Positions 10,885 to 21,406 of a stretch of DNA of 64,000 bases are shown here, in pieces. Source of the stretch: Epiperipatus broadwayi (Eukaryota; Onychophora; Udeonychophora; Euonychophora; Peripatidae). How positions within the stretch are numbered: position 1 is the stretch's first letter; each line of letters begins with the position of its first letter. The stretch covers positions 1,238,001-1,302,000 of the forward strand of contig JAQFVV010000056.1 of the NCBI GenBank assembly GCA_028023455.1. Direction: 5' to 3'. Position numbers and translations under genes: made by a program. A model generated the notes under the pieces. That model had not been told where the DNA came from. It was given only the letters and a program-made list of their open reading frames with translations, and made no database searches.

Positions 10885-11747
10885 ACACCAGCATCAATAA
10901 AGGAAGGATTCACTGATATCAGATTGGAAATGGAATTGGATCACGAGAAATAGAAAATGGACTTGAACATTGATCATGATAATATAAAGAAATGATGAGC
11001 CAAAATGGCCAAACAGTACAAAGGATCCTAATGAAGACAGAGCATCAGATGATAGATAGTAGTGTGAGAGCGTAGATAGAGGCTGAAGGTGTGTAGGTTT
11101 AGATATTTGTAGATGGATCTTAGCAGTATATGGTGAGCCTTCTCTGCTATGCATTCATGTGTGTTCTGCGGTTATCAAATCTTATTATATAGAGAAGACA
11201 GGGACAGAGATCCCCATCTCATAATGACTCACTGGATTAAGATTTCCAGTTAGATATTTGACAAATATCGTGAGCCAATGGTTTAGAAACCAATCTATGG
11301 GGAAAGAACCCCTTTATAAAAAATGAGTTATCAGTAAAATATTCTGAGCTCATGGATGAGCTGGGCAAAAAAGATGCCAGCCTCCCAACCCACCTCGGTA
11401 ATAGTGACCAGAGCTGTCACTCAGAGGTTATCATTTGTAAAGTGTGCGGTATGAACAGGTTTAATCGAGTCAGAAATATCCTGTGGACTCGAACCTGTAT
11501 ATAGAAGTAGGAGGCAGAAATCAAACTGATGTAATGTTATAGCAAGATTAAATCGGTTTAGTAATGCTGATTGGGTCATCAGAGTAGGGATGTAATTTGC
11601 CTGGTCGCCTCTCTAGGAATAATCTCATCACTAAAGTTATATTAGAAGTAAATAGATATAAAAAGGTTTGAACAGTAGTTAGGAGCATCTAGCTTTAAAT
11701 GCATTAGATTAAAATTTTTTAAGAAAAATTTTAAAGGAGGGGAATGG
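10885..11747 (+). other. 3' untranslated part of the element, ending in a polypurine tract
   Basis: There are about 0.86 kb between the integrase stop and the 3' LTR. I see no env-like or other ORF in sense. Its end, AAAGGAGGGGAATGG at 11733-11747, is the polypurine tract that primes plus-strand synthesis and directly abuts the LTR. Confidence 0.75.
11733..11747 (+). promoter_or_regulatory. Polypurine tract
   Basis: This purine-rich run sits immediately upstream of the TGTAA start of the 3' LTR, the canonical place for a PPT. It also fixes the LTR left border at 11748. Confidence 0.8.
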
Positions 11748-13506
11748 TGTAATGTGATGATCGCACATACTGCGGTCACACATATAGATATTTAACATTG
11801 AAAGAATGTTAAATATTGTACTTGGGATTATAAAAAAGTAAGTTTAAAAAAATTACAAAACAAAGAAATGTTTAAGTAAAAAAGAGAGGGAATTAGAATT
11901 GAAAAGATTTTTATCTTTTACCCTCCAAAGTTCAGATTTAAAAAAAAAGAATAGAAATATTAAAGTTAGAAATATCGATATCATGTGTTTAATGTCAGAT
12001 TAAAAAAATGAGAAATGAAATATAAACAAAATAGAAACTTAATGATATAAAAAAAGCGATAGTGGGGGAGTGTAAATAAAATATAAGTAAAATTTAGAAT
12101 GCAACGGAAAGATAAAGATCTGGTCTTAATATTACACATTTTGACGAAAATGAAATGCATATGTGAATGTATGAATAAAGAGAGTAAGGTTTATTTCATG
12201 TCAAAATGAAATAATTTTATTAAAAAAAGTGACTGATAAAGAAATGTAAAATATTATATTATAAAATTATATCAAATTATAAGTAATTTTGTATAAGTTG
12301 CTGAAAGCATGTTAAAGTAAAAAGGTGTGAAATAAAAATACAGCGGAAGATCAAGATAAGGAAGGAATTTGGAAAATAAAGGACATTAATTAATTGATTG
12401 GAAAACAGTATTGGTCAAGACTTCAGTGAAGACACTGCTCTGATAAGAAGCAGAGAAATATAATAGAAAGCAGACATGAAAAGTTAAATTTGGGAACATG
12501 AAAACAAACTATAACATAAGCAGACATGAAAAGTTAAATTTGGGAACATGAAAACAAACTATAACATAATGGAAGCTTCAAGGATGTGTGGCTAAGGGCC
12601 AGTCATGATCACCAGTCAATCCAGACTTCCATGCTGTAATGGTTCACGTCTTGATGTAACAACTGCCGACATAGCGCCTGCCAAAGGGTTCATTTGCCTT
12701 GCCTTGATGCCGTAAAGACAGAGGAATCCCAATCATCAAATCTAGCCAAAGAGCGACCGTTCCCTACTAAAGAAGTAGAAAAATTCCACGGGACGGTCAG
12801 CAAGACGCCAAGTTTATTCAAAGACTTAATGGCCTAGATAATTATGTATAATACCTTTTATCTAACATATGTGCACATACCTTTTAAATTTAATGCAATT
12901 GCCAATCCCAGATATAATGAGATAGACATTAATTAGACTTATTGAATATTTGAAATGACTATAAAGGGATAAGTTATTTCCACAGATTGCAATCATATAT
13001 AGAATCTTCTATTGCATTTATTTATTTTTTGTGGTATTATAGCATAATCTGTTTTTTTATATTGAGTGTTAATAATTTAGTGTTTATTTATAATTTATTG
13101 CATTAAATATCTTTTATTTATGTAAAATCTGTTTCATTTCTTTCTTCGCCACTTCCAAAAAATAATATAATCTTAGGGTTGGGAGTAATTATTACGCATT
13201 TGAGTACTTAATTAATATGTGAAGCTAGTGGTGCAGTATTTGATCCCATTAAATTTATAATTATCCAAGCGCTGTAACTCTGTTAAATCTTACAGCAGTC
13301 GGGAGAAGGTTGACCGGGAAATATAACCTGGGACTATACTCGTATAGCATACAGGTTCGGTCAAGTGCGAATATAGACTCGTTTATGTCCGTATTTTTTC
13401 TCTGCTTGCGGTAGCGGAAAGTGGGGGATCTTGAATTATAAGAATTCCCCATTATATCTATATAAAAGGGAAGTTTAAGCCTTTCGATCACCGGGTTTCC
13501 GTTACA
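11748..13506 (+). repeat. 3' LTR
   Basis: Partner of 3057-4772. It begins TGTAATGTGATG after the polypurine tract and ends in CGTTACA, giving TGTAA/TTACA inverted ends. It is longer than the 5' LTR mainly through a 50 bp tandem duplication at 12469-12568. A TATA-like box is at 13459-13468. Confidence 0.9.
12469..12568. repeat. 50 bp tandem duplication unique to the 3' LTR
   Basis: Units 12469-12518 and 12519-12568 are identical. The 5' LTR has one unit. LTRs are identical at insertion, so the duplication arose after insertion or in a later conversion event. Confidence 0.92.
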
Positions 13507-13598
13507 ATATGAATAACTATATATACTTTTAACCCTTTATCACCTGCTTGAATATATGCTTATATATGAGGGTAATGCATATGCGCTTTTCACTTTCT

Positions 13599-13630
13599 TG
13601 TAACAGGGTTTGAACCCAGCTACTGTTACA
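13599..13630. repeat. Hairpin related to the LTR terminus at 34908 and 37754
   Basis: TGTAACAG and CTGTTACA form perfect 8 bp outer arms around GGGTTTGAACCC. The same inner block occurs at the start of the LTR at 37754, where the outer arms are TGTGAC/GTCACA. It is probably the terminus of a related, otherwise eroded LTR. Confidence 0.6.
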
Positions 13631-15065
13631 ATATATATTGAACCGGGTCCATCTAATAGAAACTGTTTCATTGGGTTTTAATCCCTTTTAACATAATTTT
13701 AAATTTTATGTTTTCAACAAGCAGAGGGGAGAATACCATTGATAACAGAGCTATCAACAATACCTACAGTCAGACTGAACTATGCAAAGCATAATACGAT
13801 CACATTTTGGCCCACCTCGACTTCAGGATTCAAACCCCTACCATCCAAAGCATTTTATTTGTTTAGAGATAAAGCTCAAATGCCAGCTAATTACACGAAG
13901 TAATGAACATGCCTGAATGGTAGGCCCTTAATCCAGCACTTGAAATATCCCATGACTAGCTCATACTCTGGGTCTCAGGGTCCAGCATATTTATTTAACA
14001 CATAAAGTAACTTATACAATAATTGACTGGTGACACAGTGACAAGAGAGAAAGAGAAAATAGACAAAATAATAATTAAGGCAAACATTAACATTTATTTT
14101 AAACACACGTGTATATAATATAACACAATAATATTGAAATTTACATATAAAAAACACAAAAGTAATTTCTCAGACTAAATTATGACAGTCCTTCATTAAT
14201 TAAAGTTCATTCCTTTAAATATAAATTGTCTACAGACAGTGATCAAAATATATATTTAGTTATTTAAAGTATCTTTACCTAGGTTTTCATTTGTATGTAT
14301 TTTCCAACCGGTTGGCTTTTCTTTTTTTTTTTCTCAATCGATGGCTTGTTTCAATTGTGTGACTCAGCAATGGGAAGAGAGAGAATAGTGGTGGCATCTA
14401 TTTTGGCATCTATTTTATGATTTTGGTATCAGTTTCCAGTATTTGTTCCAAATGGAATAGTTGACTTGTGGAGGTTTGGGGTATGAAACCCTGTTGAACA
14501 CCTCCATGGCTTATTTGCCTTCTCCATTAATGTTGACCACAGCAGTGAGTGATCGACTTACTACTGCATTCTGAATATCTGGATCTCTGGTTGTTTGGAT
14601 TCTGAATTTTGTCCCAACTGAATAATAATAATCCAAACAGATGAACAATATAGCAAATTGCAGGCCCAACTGTATATCACAAAACCAGAATATATCACAA
14701 ACCAGACTAAAGAACAATAAAGAGAGTAGCTTTATATACTTTTTTTACTCCTATTGTTTCAATCTCTTATCGTTATTTTTTAATTTACATCTTAACTTGA
14801 ATTGTCCTTTAATTAATTTTCCATTTCTAGTTATCTTAATCCTTTGCTCAGATTCATCTAAACATTGTTTCGATAAGATAGTTTACAATTCTTTTTTAAT
14901 TAATACAACTATTGATTTTGATTCTATTATTAATCAAAATCTTATAAACTAATTACATAATGAAAATTTTACATTTTATTTTTACAGACTAATTTTCAGT
15001 CTGATTTTACATATTTATTTAGCTTTTACTTTATAAAAGCTATCACTTTAAAAAGAGAGAGAGAG

Positions 15066-15280
15066 AAAAGTTTTAACTGATCTTTAATTCTTATACGTCC
15101 CCCCCCCCCTTATACTAAGAAGCTTTATTCTATGAGAAAACTATCATACAGTATTTTTATGTTTTAAATTTTTGTTTAAAAAATAAAATCTTTGAACCAC
15201 TTCTAATTTATTTTTATCTCAATTTTTTAATAAAAATTACAGACATATACTGCTGTTCAATATTGGTACATTACATTACC
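15066..15280. repeat. Direct repeat, copy 1 (partner 16760-16975)
   Basis: Shared landmarks in the same order are 'cttatac', 'ttattctatgagaaaactat', 'ggtatttttatgttttaaat' (copy 1 'cagtattttt'), 'cacttctaatttattttta' and 'ctgttcaata.tggtaca'. Both copies are preceded by a purine or homopolymer run. The identity of the element is unknown. Confidence 0.75.
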
Positions 15281-15754
15281 CTCTGTTTGAGAGTAAAATG
15301 CATCTTTTGACCCATTTTATTTTTTTGACTTTACCATTTGATTTTTTTTTATGTAATATTTTTTCTATCAATAAGTTTCTAAATTGCATACACATCAATA
15401 AAGCACAGAGGGTGACTTTTCTTAAGCCACTTTTCTTTCCAGACTGTCAATGGTGATTCCAACAATCAAGTGCTGTGTTAAGATCACGAGGACAACATTC
15501 ATCTTTCTGATGTGACCAGGGATTTTGACTGAGGCAGAAGCAGGGTTTGCCTGACTCATACTGACTTACACATTTATATACAAAAAACAAAGCTTTCTAT
15601 GCTGTTTATTCCACCAGGTGTTTGGATGAGCCCGCGACTTGGTCCAATAGATCTGCATCCTAGAAAGTAGAAAAAAGAGTCACTATGAATGTCAGGATTC
15701 ATCGACTGACCTATTCAACTTACATTATTGGAAATACTTATGAGATGTGAGGAT

Positions 15755-15890
15755 TCTCCCCATGAACGAATCTGTGTCTTACTCTGGTTGTTCCCAGTGT
15801 GCCTATTTAAAGAGAATGGGGACTTTCCCCTAAGAATATGCGGCTTACTCTGGTTGTTCCCAGCGCACATATGTAAAGAATAAATGGATA
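15755..15890. repeat. 66 bp tandem repeat, two units
   Basis: 'cttactctggttgttcccag' occurs at 15778 and 15844, followed in both by a similar 'tat.taaagaga/aat' segment. Confidence 0.8.
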
Positions 15891-16181
15891 GGCCCAGAAC
15901 TTTCTTAATCCTCACTTTGAGAATATTCCCCCATTTAGTCCAATACGGGTACTATTTTCATGCAGACTACACTTACAATATCTTCCTCACTTTATCTATA
16001 CACTTCCCCATAACTCTAATAAACCACATACAATCTATACCTACTTGAAAGATTTTATTTATTTATTTTATTACATATTTCAATTTATTTATTATATACT
16101 TTATTTATTCTTTTAGATTTATTATTTTATACCGCATTTTCATTGTATACAAAGAGAAAAAAAACTTTTATTTTATTATTG

Positions 16182-16185
<4 letters not shown>

Positions 16186-16254
<69 letters not shown>

Positions 16255-16265
16255 GTTTTCCCCTC

Positions 16266-16307
<42 letters not shown>

Positions 16308-16520
16308 CTTTCTTTTTTTTTTTTTTTCCCTTTTTCCTTTCTTTTTTTTTTTTCCCTTTCCTTTTTTTTTTTTCCAAACGACGACACACCAACCCCCCAC
16401 CCACAAAAGAAGAAAAAGAGGGGGTATATATTTTTTTTTTTTTTTCCTTTTCTTATTTTATTTTTTTTTTTTTTTTTTTATTAATTATTATTAAATTTTC
16501 ATTTTTTTTTTTTTTTTCCT
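16186..16520. repeat. Poly-T/poly-C homopolymer tract
   Basis: About 35 T (16186-16220) are followed by 32 C (16221-16252), then further long T runs broken by short C runs to ~16520. Open frames across it encode only Phe/Pro or Lys/Gly runs and are not genes. Homopolymer length in such a tract is unreliable and may reflect consensus or polymerase error. Confidence 0.9.
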
Positions 16521-16985
16521 CCCTCCCATCCCTCTTCCACAAATTTTGTAATGAGATTTAGACACTTTTTATTTAAAAAAACCACAATTTGATTCCGATA
16601 TTATTAAAAAACTTAAAAAAAAAATATAAAAAGAAAAAAATAAAATTAAATTTTAAAAATAAATTTTTATCTCCAATTTTATAAATTATTTTTAATTTTC
16701 TTTTTAAAAAATTGTTTTCTTAAAAAAAAAAAAAAAAAGAGCGGGGGGGGGGGGGGGGAAAGTGTTAACTGTTCTTTAATTCTTATACATTTCTCCTCCC
16801 TCCTACTAACAAGTTTTATTCTATGAGAAAACTATGATGCGGTATTTTTATGTTTTAAATTTTTGTTTTAAAAAAAAAATCTTTAAGCCACTTGTAATTT
16901 ATTTTTATCTTCATTTTTTAATAAAAATTATAGACATGTACCACTGTTCAATAGTGGTACAATATGTATATATATATAATACCGG
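16521..16985. repeat. Low-complexity DNA and direct repeat copy 2
   Basis: A/T-rich filler is followed by a 16 A + 16 G run (~16723-16758), then the second copy of the 15066-15280 block (16760-16975), with several per cent differences. No coding potential is seen. Confidence 0.7.
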
Positions 16986-18838
16986 AAAAAAGCTTTAGAA
17001 TCGCATATACTGACCGCCAGGGCGCCACTACTCCGAAATTTGGAACTAGACATTTATTTTTAAGGGGTTACAGGATATGCGAATCGAATGCGCCGGACTA
17101 AACCCAGGGAGAGCAAAAGCTAATGAATGTGGTTCAGACAATTGAGAAAACACTGAGACAAACGTCAGCCAAAATACTTATAAGAACTTTTTAAATTTAT
17201 TAAACATAATAACAAAATAAACATGAAACTTGATCTACATTTACTTAGCAGATCTTAACATTGAGTGTATGCGAGCAGAACTACGTTAAATACCCAGGCA
17301 GACAAGTTCATTTCTTATCTATAACACAATAATGGCTTATATCTTCTTGCTAGCGGTTCGCCCAACCAATTCCCTTTTCCCTATAGAGACTTAGCAAGAT
17401 AGATGTTTGTGGAGAATAACGGGACAGCGCAGACGAGCTTTTCTTAGTCCAGAAAAGAAATGTTGGAACCAAGAATGTCATAATTCTGCAAAACGCTCAT
17501 GGACAAGTACATTGAAACGAGCCAAGGTTAGTCTCACACAAGAAAGAAACATGAACTACGTAATCTGAATTATAGCAAATAAATCTCTACCAAAAAAATA
17601 AATAAATCATATATCCTAGAAATCGCTAGCCAAAGCCAAGTTTGATTTAGTTTAACGCCGAAGCAAACAAACAAACAAAAATAAAAGAAAACTACTAAGG
17701 TCGGTCTGAGCATTTAACAAGGGTTAATCATAAAACTGAGAAATTATTAAGCATATAAAATATCACTCGCCCTACACTCTCGAACAAGCAACATTTTAAG
17801 ATTGAAAATCTTGCTACTAAGATTATAATGTAAAATAAACAAAAATACATTAATATTTAAATTGATAAATTACACATCATAAACATAATTTCTTTTTAAG
17901 ATTAAGCTGAGATTTGCGAGAGACTTAATTAGAGATTTAGCCCTGATTTTGATATGGAAAGGTAAGTTACCTCGAGATAATATTAATTTCTGTTGTTCAC
18001 ACAAAGTTCGGTTTATAGAGTCCTCTACAACGGATGTCATTTACTACAGGTTCAGAAGTCTGGAGGCATTATCGGGATCCACTCTGGACTTGACAGTTAG
18101 GTCATGATTGAAGTCACAATTTGGAGCTCCGGAGGTTCATCTTTGGAAAGGCTCAGCCCATCATGTTGTGGAGATTCTTCGTGGCATATATTACAGGCAT
18201 GGCATCTGAATGACTGCTATTATCGCGGCAAATAGAGTTATTGTCGGTCAACGGAAATTCAACTTGGTGATTCCCGTGGCACCAATATCAAAAAAAAAAT
18301 TAGTCACTTTCACAATGCAACAGTTCAATAACAGCTAAAATCTGGATCGATCCTCAATAAGAAGAAGCTGAATAAGCTGAGCAATAAAAACTGAATGAAC
18401 AGAATAGTCTCTTTGAATCCTCCTCTCTAATCAAAAAAATAAAATACCCAGCTATTTATGTCCTTTGTTATCTCCCGCGCAATCTTTTTTTGCAACTTTC
18501 AACCAAGGTAAATCTCTATCTCCCGCTCAATCTTAATTAGAAAAACAATATCTTACAGGGCTTTATCTTACAAAAATGATTATTATTTAGTTTAAATAAA
18601 ATACATATAAGAGCACTAATTAAACTTTGTTTGCTTTTAATTATTTTAAAAGAAAACAAGCGTCATAAAAAAAATATTTTATACTAAAATCAACTTAGAA
18701 TTAAAAATATAAGATTTCAAAATAAATAAGTATGTGTGTTGTTATTGCACATATAAAACTTGGTTTTTCTTTTTTTCTAATTTACATGATAGAATCCTTG
18801 AATCGGATAAAGTATCCAGTTCAATATATATATATATA
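16986..18838. other. Unassigned block of more complex composition, probable repeat
   Basis: Parts of this stretch (16985-17110, 17340-17540, 17990-18290, 18430-18540) are clearly less AT-biased than the surroundings, as in eroded mobile elements elsewhere in the window. 'GTGGCACC' at ~18268 and 'GGGCGCCACTA' at ~17021 look like primer-site words on the minus strand, but I could not pair LTR ends. No ORF above 60 codons is present. Confidence 0.35.
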
Positions 18839-18875
18839 TGAAACAGTAAGATTCGTATTCGAATCTTAAGTTTCA
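18839..18875. repeat. Hairpin with TTCGAA core after a TA run
   Basis: TGAAAC/GTTTCA outer arms enclose AAGATTCG-TATT-CGAATCTT. It lies directly after a TA microsatellite, like the LTR termini at 34908 and the hairpin at 13599. It is structurally similar but diverged. Confidence 0.55.
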
Positions 18876-20120
18876 CCTTTTTCTGTCATCTCTCACTGAC
18901 CGGTCTATCCCGCCCAAATTTAAACTTTTTGATATCGAATTGTGTGTGTAACAATATTAAAAGTGTATAAATATATGTAGAATTCAGCATAAACACGCAC
19001 ACATTTCGATCTCAAATTAAAGGCAATAAATAGGGATAAAATAATATAATTTAGATTTCTTTTAGTTATATAATTTTGTATAATTTTAATCATTTATTTT
19101 GGATTATAAAGTTCGTATTTATTGCTTTGTTTAAATTTCATTTAATAATAATTCTAAAAATATCTGATGTAATATTTAATTAAAAGTTAAAATAATCTTA
19201 TGTTCCCTTTTTGTTTTTGAAATTTAAAAGCATCGGTCAGTGATAGATAATAGATTAATTAAAGAAAAATTCCACAAAAATAATTAGTAAATGTAAAATG
19301 TAAACAATAGAATGGCAGCTTTCTTTAATTAAAAAAACCAACTAAATGCATTGATTATCCTCAGGGCAGATTAAATAGAACCTAAAAATATCTTAACAAA
19401 AATGTGAAAGATCAAGATAAGAAAAGAGGCCATCTTAGACTTGCTGGAGACATTCACTTAAACTTTAGCTTTGCTCTCGATCACTGAGAGTCTCCAAAAT
19501 ATAAAAATAATTTGTTCCTGCCAAGGTATGACCGAGTAAAGCACATAGATTATTCTCCACCGGGAGACGGCCTATCGGATGCTGAACTTTCCATTGCCCG
19601 TCATAATTTCACCATGAATATCTGCTGCCTGAAATAAATGAAAAAGCTGCTGTTGCTGTGAAATGAAATGAAATATCTAAATACAAGAAAGAATTGCCAC
19701 TCGTGAACTTTTTGCTGCTAAACTCATGGAATAAGAAAACTTCTTATAAAACAGGTACCTGTCTGTGTTCAAACTCTAGAGTACTCTAATAATATGCTAT
19801 AGCTCTTCTTCATAATACTTATCTAAATTGTAAAATGTAAAAACTACCATTTGTATAACTAAATTGAATAATTAATGTAATGTGTAAATTTCTCTACTAA
19901 TCTAGCTTACCACATTCTATCTTGGGTACATATTTCTATAATCTACATTTCTATCTATAGTTATTATTTAATTATTGCATGCTCATAATTATTTCAATTT
20001 TCAAAATTCAAATCTATGATCGCTTAAAACAATGAATGCGTGTCAAATTTTCATTAATATTTACTTTCTTTAATAACTTAACTTTCATATAAATCGACAC
20101 GCATTCAATGCTTCATTTAT
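18876..20120. other. AT-rich stretch, no gene recognised
   Basis: No ORF or family motif is seen. A short inverted repeat, 'gaatgcgtgtc' at 20034-20044 against 20096-20106, lies near its right end. Confidence 0.5.
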
Positions 20121-21406
20121 TGTAATGCAGGGGTCTACTACTTCGCAAATGGCTGACGTATTAGTTAGAATAATTCCCAATTTATATATATGTTTTGTAT
20201 TTACTAAATCATCATGAATAATTCTAGAAAATCCCATTTCTTTGAGAGTCGCCAGAGTTCTTGAGTAAATGCTGGTAATGTAGGGCCAAGTCAGAAATCT
20301 ACTTAAATCTCATCATAACCGTTTATACAGTCTACATGTGTTACGTTTTAGAGACACGATGACCCATTCCGCCATGAAATTTCCGGATTCTTCAGGGTTG
20401 AAATTAACCCCAGTCGTCCTACACAAGCGGGCATAATGGGTGCTCCCATAGGATTTGACAACGTCATGCAGCCAGCCGGCAAAAATGCGACACGGACCGC
20501 TTGTCCCTGGTTATGCTTATGTGACACCTTACTTTGTCGGGTCAGGGCAGAGACCAGCCTGACATTCTTATAAACCCATTCGCGGCATTGCAGTTTCGAT
20601 ATACTGCCATTCCATATCGCCTTTCTAAAGCGTACCACGTGTTCCTTTACTTCGTTTTATTATTCTATATATCACTCCACCTCTGCATTATCTTCGTAAT
20701 TCACTCTCAAATAAATGTTGGCCCTTAGTTATAAATAAGTATTTTAATTAAATAAATATATGTCTGCCATTACTCTTATAACCCATACTTTAGACTCTTG
20801 CATTGCAAAGGTATAAATCCCTCCAGGCATGCATTAGAAATACTTACTCGAGAATTTTAGGTAGCTAGATTACGCTTTCAAATAAATGTATTCCTTTTGT
20901 AAACATTACAGTATCGGAAATACCGCTACTGAAATCCTCAATATAAATAATGTCTAAATAAATAAATGTACTCTTTAAAATATATTCATGTCGCAAATCC
21001 CGCTACTGAAGCTGTTAGTCCATAAAATATTATTAGATTGTGTTATTAAAATGTATTAATAAATAATTTTAAACTATACGTCTGCAGTTACGTTTCATTT
21101 ATTCGATACCCATTCTATATAATATTTCCTCGATTATGTAAATATGAGTGTTTAATTAATATTAGTTTAGTTATTGGCTAACTCGAGAAAATCATGAGTC
21201 TCTTGCATATCCCTGACCACCGTGCCTAAGGAAATATTTACTAATGTCGCATCAGATGCATTGTTTCGTGGATTGTATTGTGGAACCGATAAACTATGTT
21301 CGAACTCAGTACCACGGGTGGCTTCGCTACTCGATGGTGCTGCTGTTCTGTATGGTGGTCGAATTCTGCACTATGTTTACGAGTCATACGTTTTCTGACC
21401 GTTACA
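20121..21406 (+). repeat. LTR-like block (possible solo LTR)
   Basis: The block starts TGTAATG and ends CGTTACA, so its ends are inverted TGTAA/TTACA like the LTRs of the 3057 element. An internal stretch (20340-20640) is far less AT-rich than its surroundings. TATAAA at 20569-20574 and AATAAA at 20710-20715 are ordered as in an LTR. Short units around 'ccgctactgaa' repeat at ~20924 and ~21001. No target duplication is apparent, and an alternative right end is CATTACA at 20910. The short ORFs inside (20348-20638 and 21244-21456) show no family motif. Confidence 0.4.

Larger units (their letters stand above)
3057..13506 (+). mobile_element. Full-length but inactive Ty3/Gypsy-type LTR retrotransposon (~10.45 kb)
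   Basis: Two long direct repeats (3057-4772 and 11748-13506) bracket a leader, a gag-pol reading region and a polypurine tract, in the normal order for a plus-strand element. Domain order is gag, protease, RT, RNase H, integrase, as in Ty3/Gypsy elements (Copia has integrase before RT). The 3' LTR begins TGTAA and ends TTACA. The 5' copy has a damaged start (TATAT) but the same end. The 5 bp flanks are ATATA on the left and ATATG on the right, a possible imperfect target duplication that TA-rich context makes weak. Many frameshifts and stops show it cannot encode its own proteins. The LTRs are near-identical outside one hypermutated segment, so insertion is not very old. Confidence 0.9.
13507..16180. 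other. Mixed AT-rich stretch, no gene recognised
   Basis: Flank of the Gypsy element. It holds the hairpin at 13599-13630, moderately complex sequence to ~13990 and low-complexity T-rich DNA. It also holds the first copy of a 0.2 kb duplicated block (15066-15280), a short acceptor-like site with a broken open frame at 15443-15530 and a 66 bp tandem repeat at ~15755-15890. No open reading frame shows family motifs. Confidence 0.5.

Noticed and set aside
10885-11747. Possible env gene between integrase and the 3' LTR
   Set aside because: No sense ORF, signal peptide or membrane segment. The only listed frame is antisense and short.
16127-16484. Several overlapping ORFs on both strands
   Set aside because: They encode only Lys/Gly or Phe/Pro runs from the homopolymer tract.
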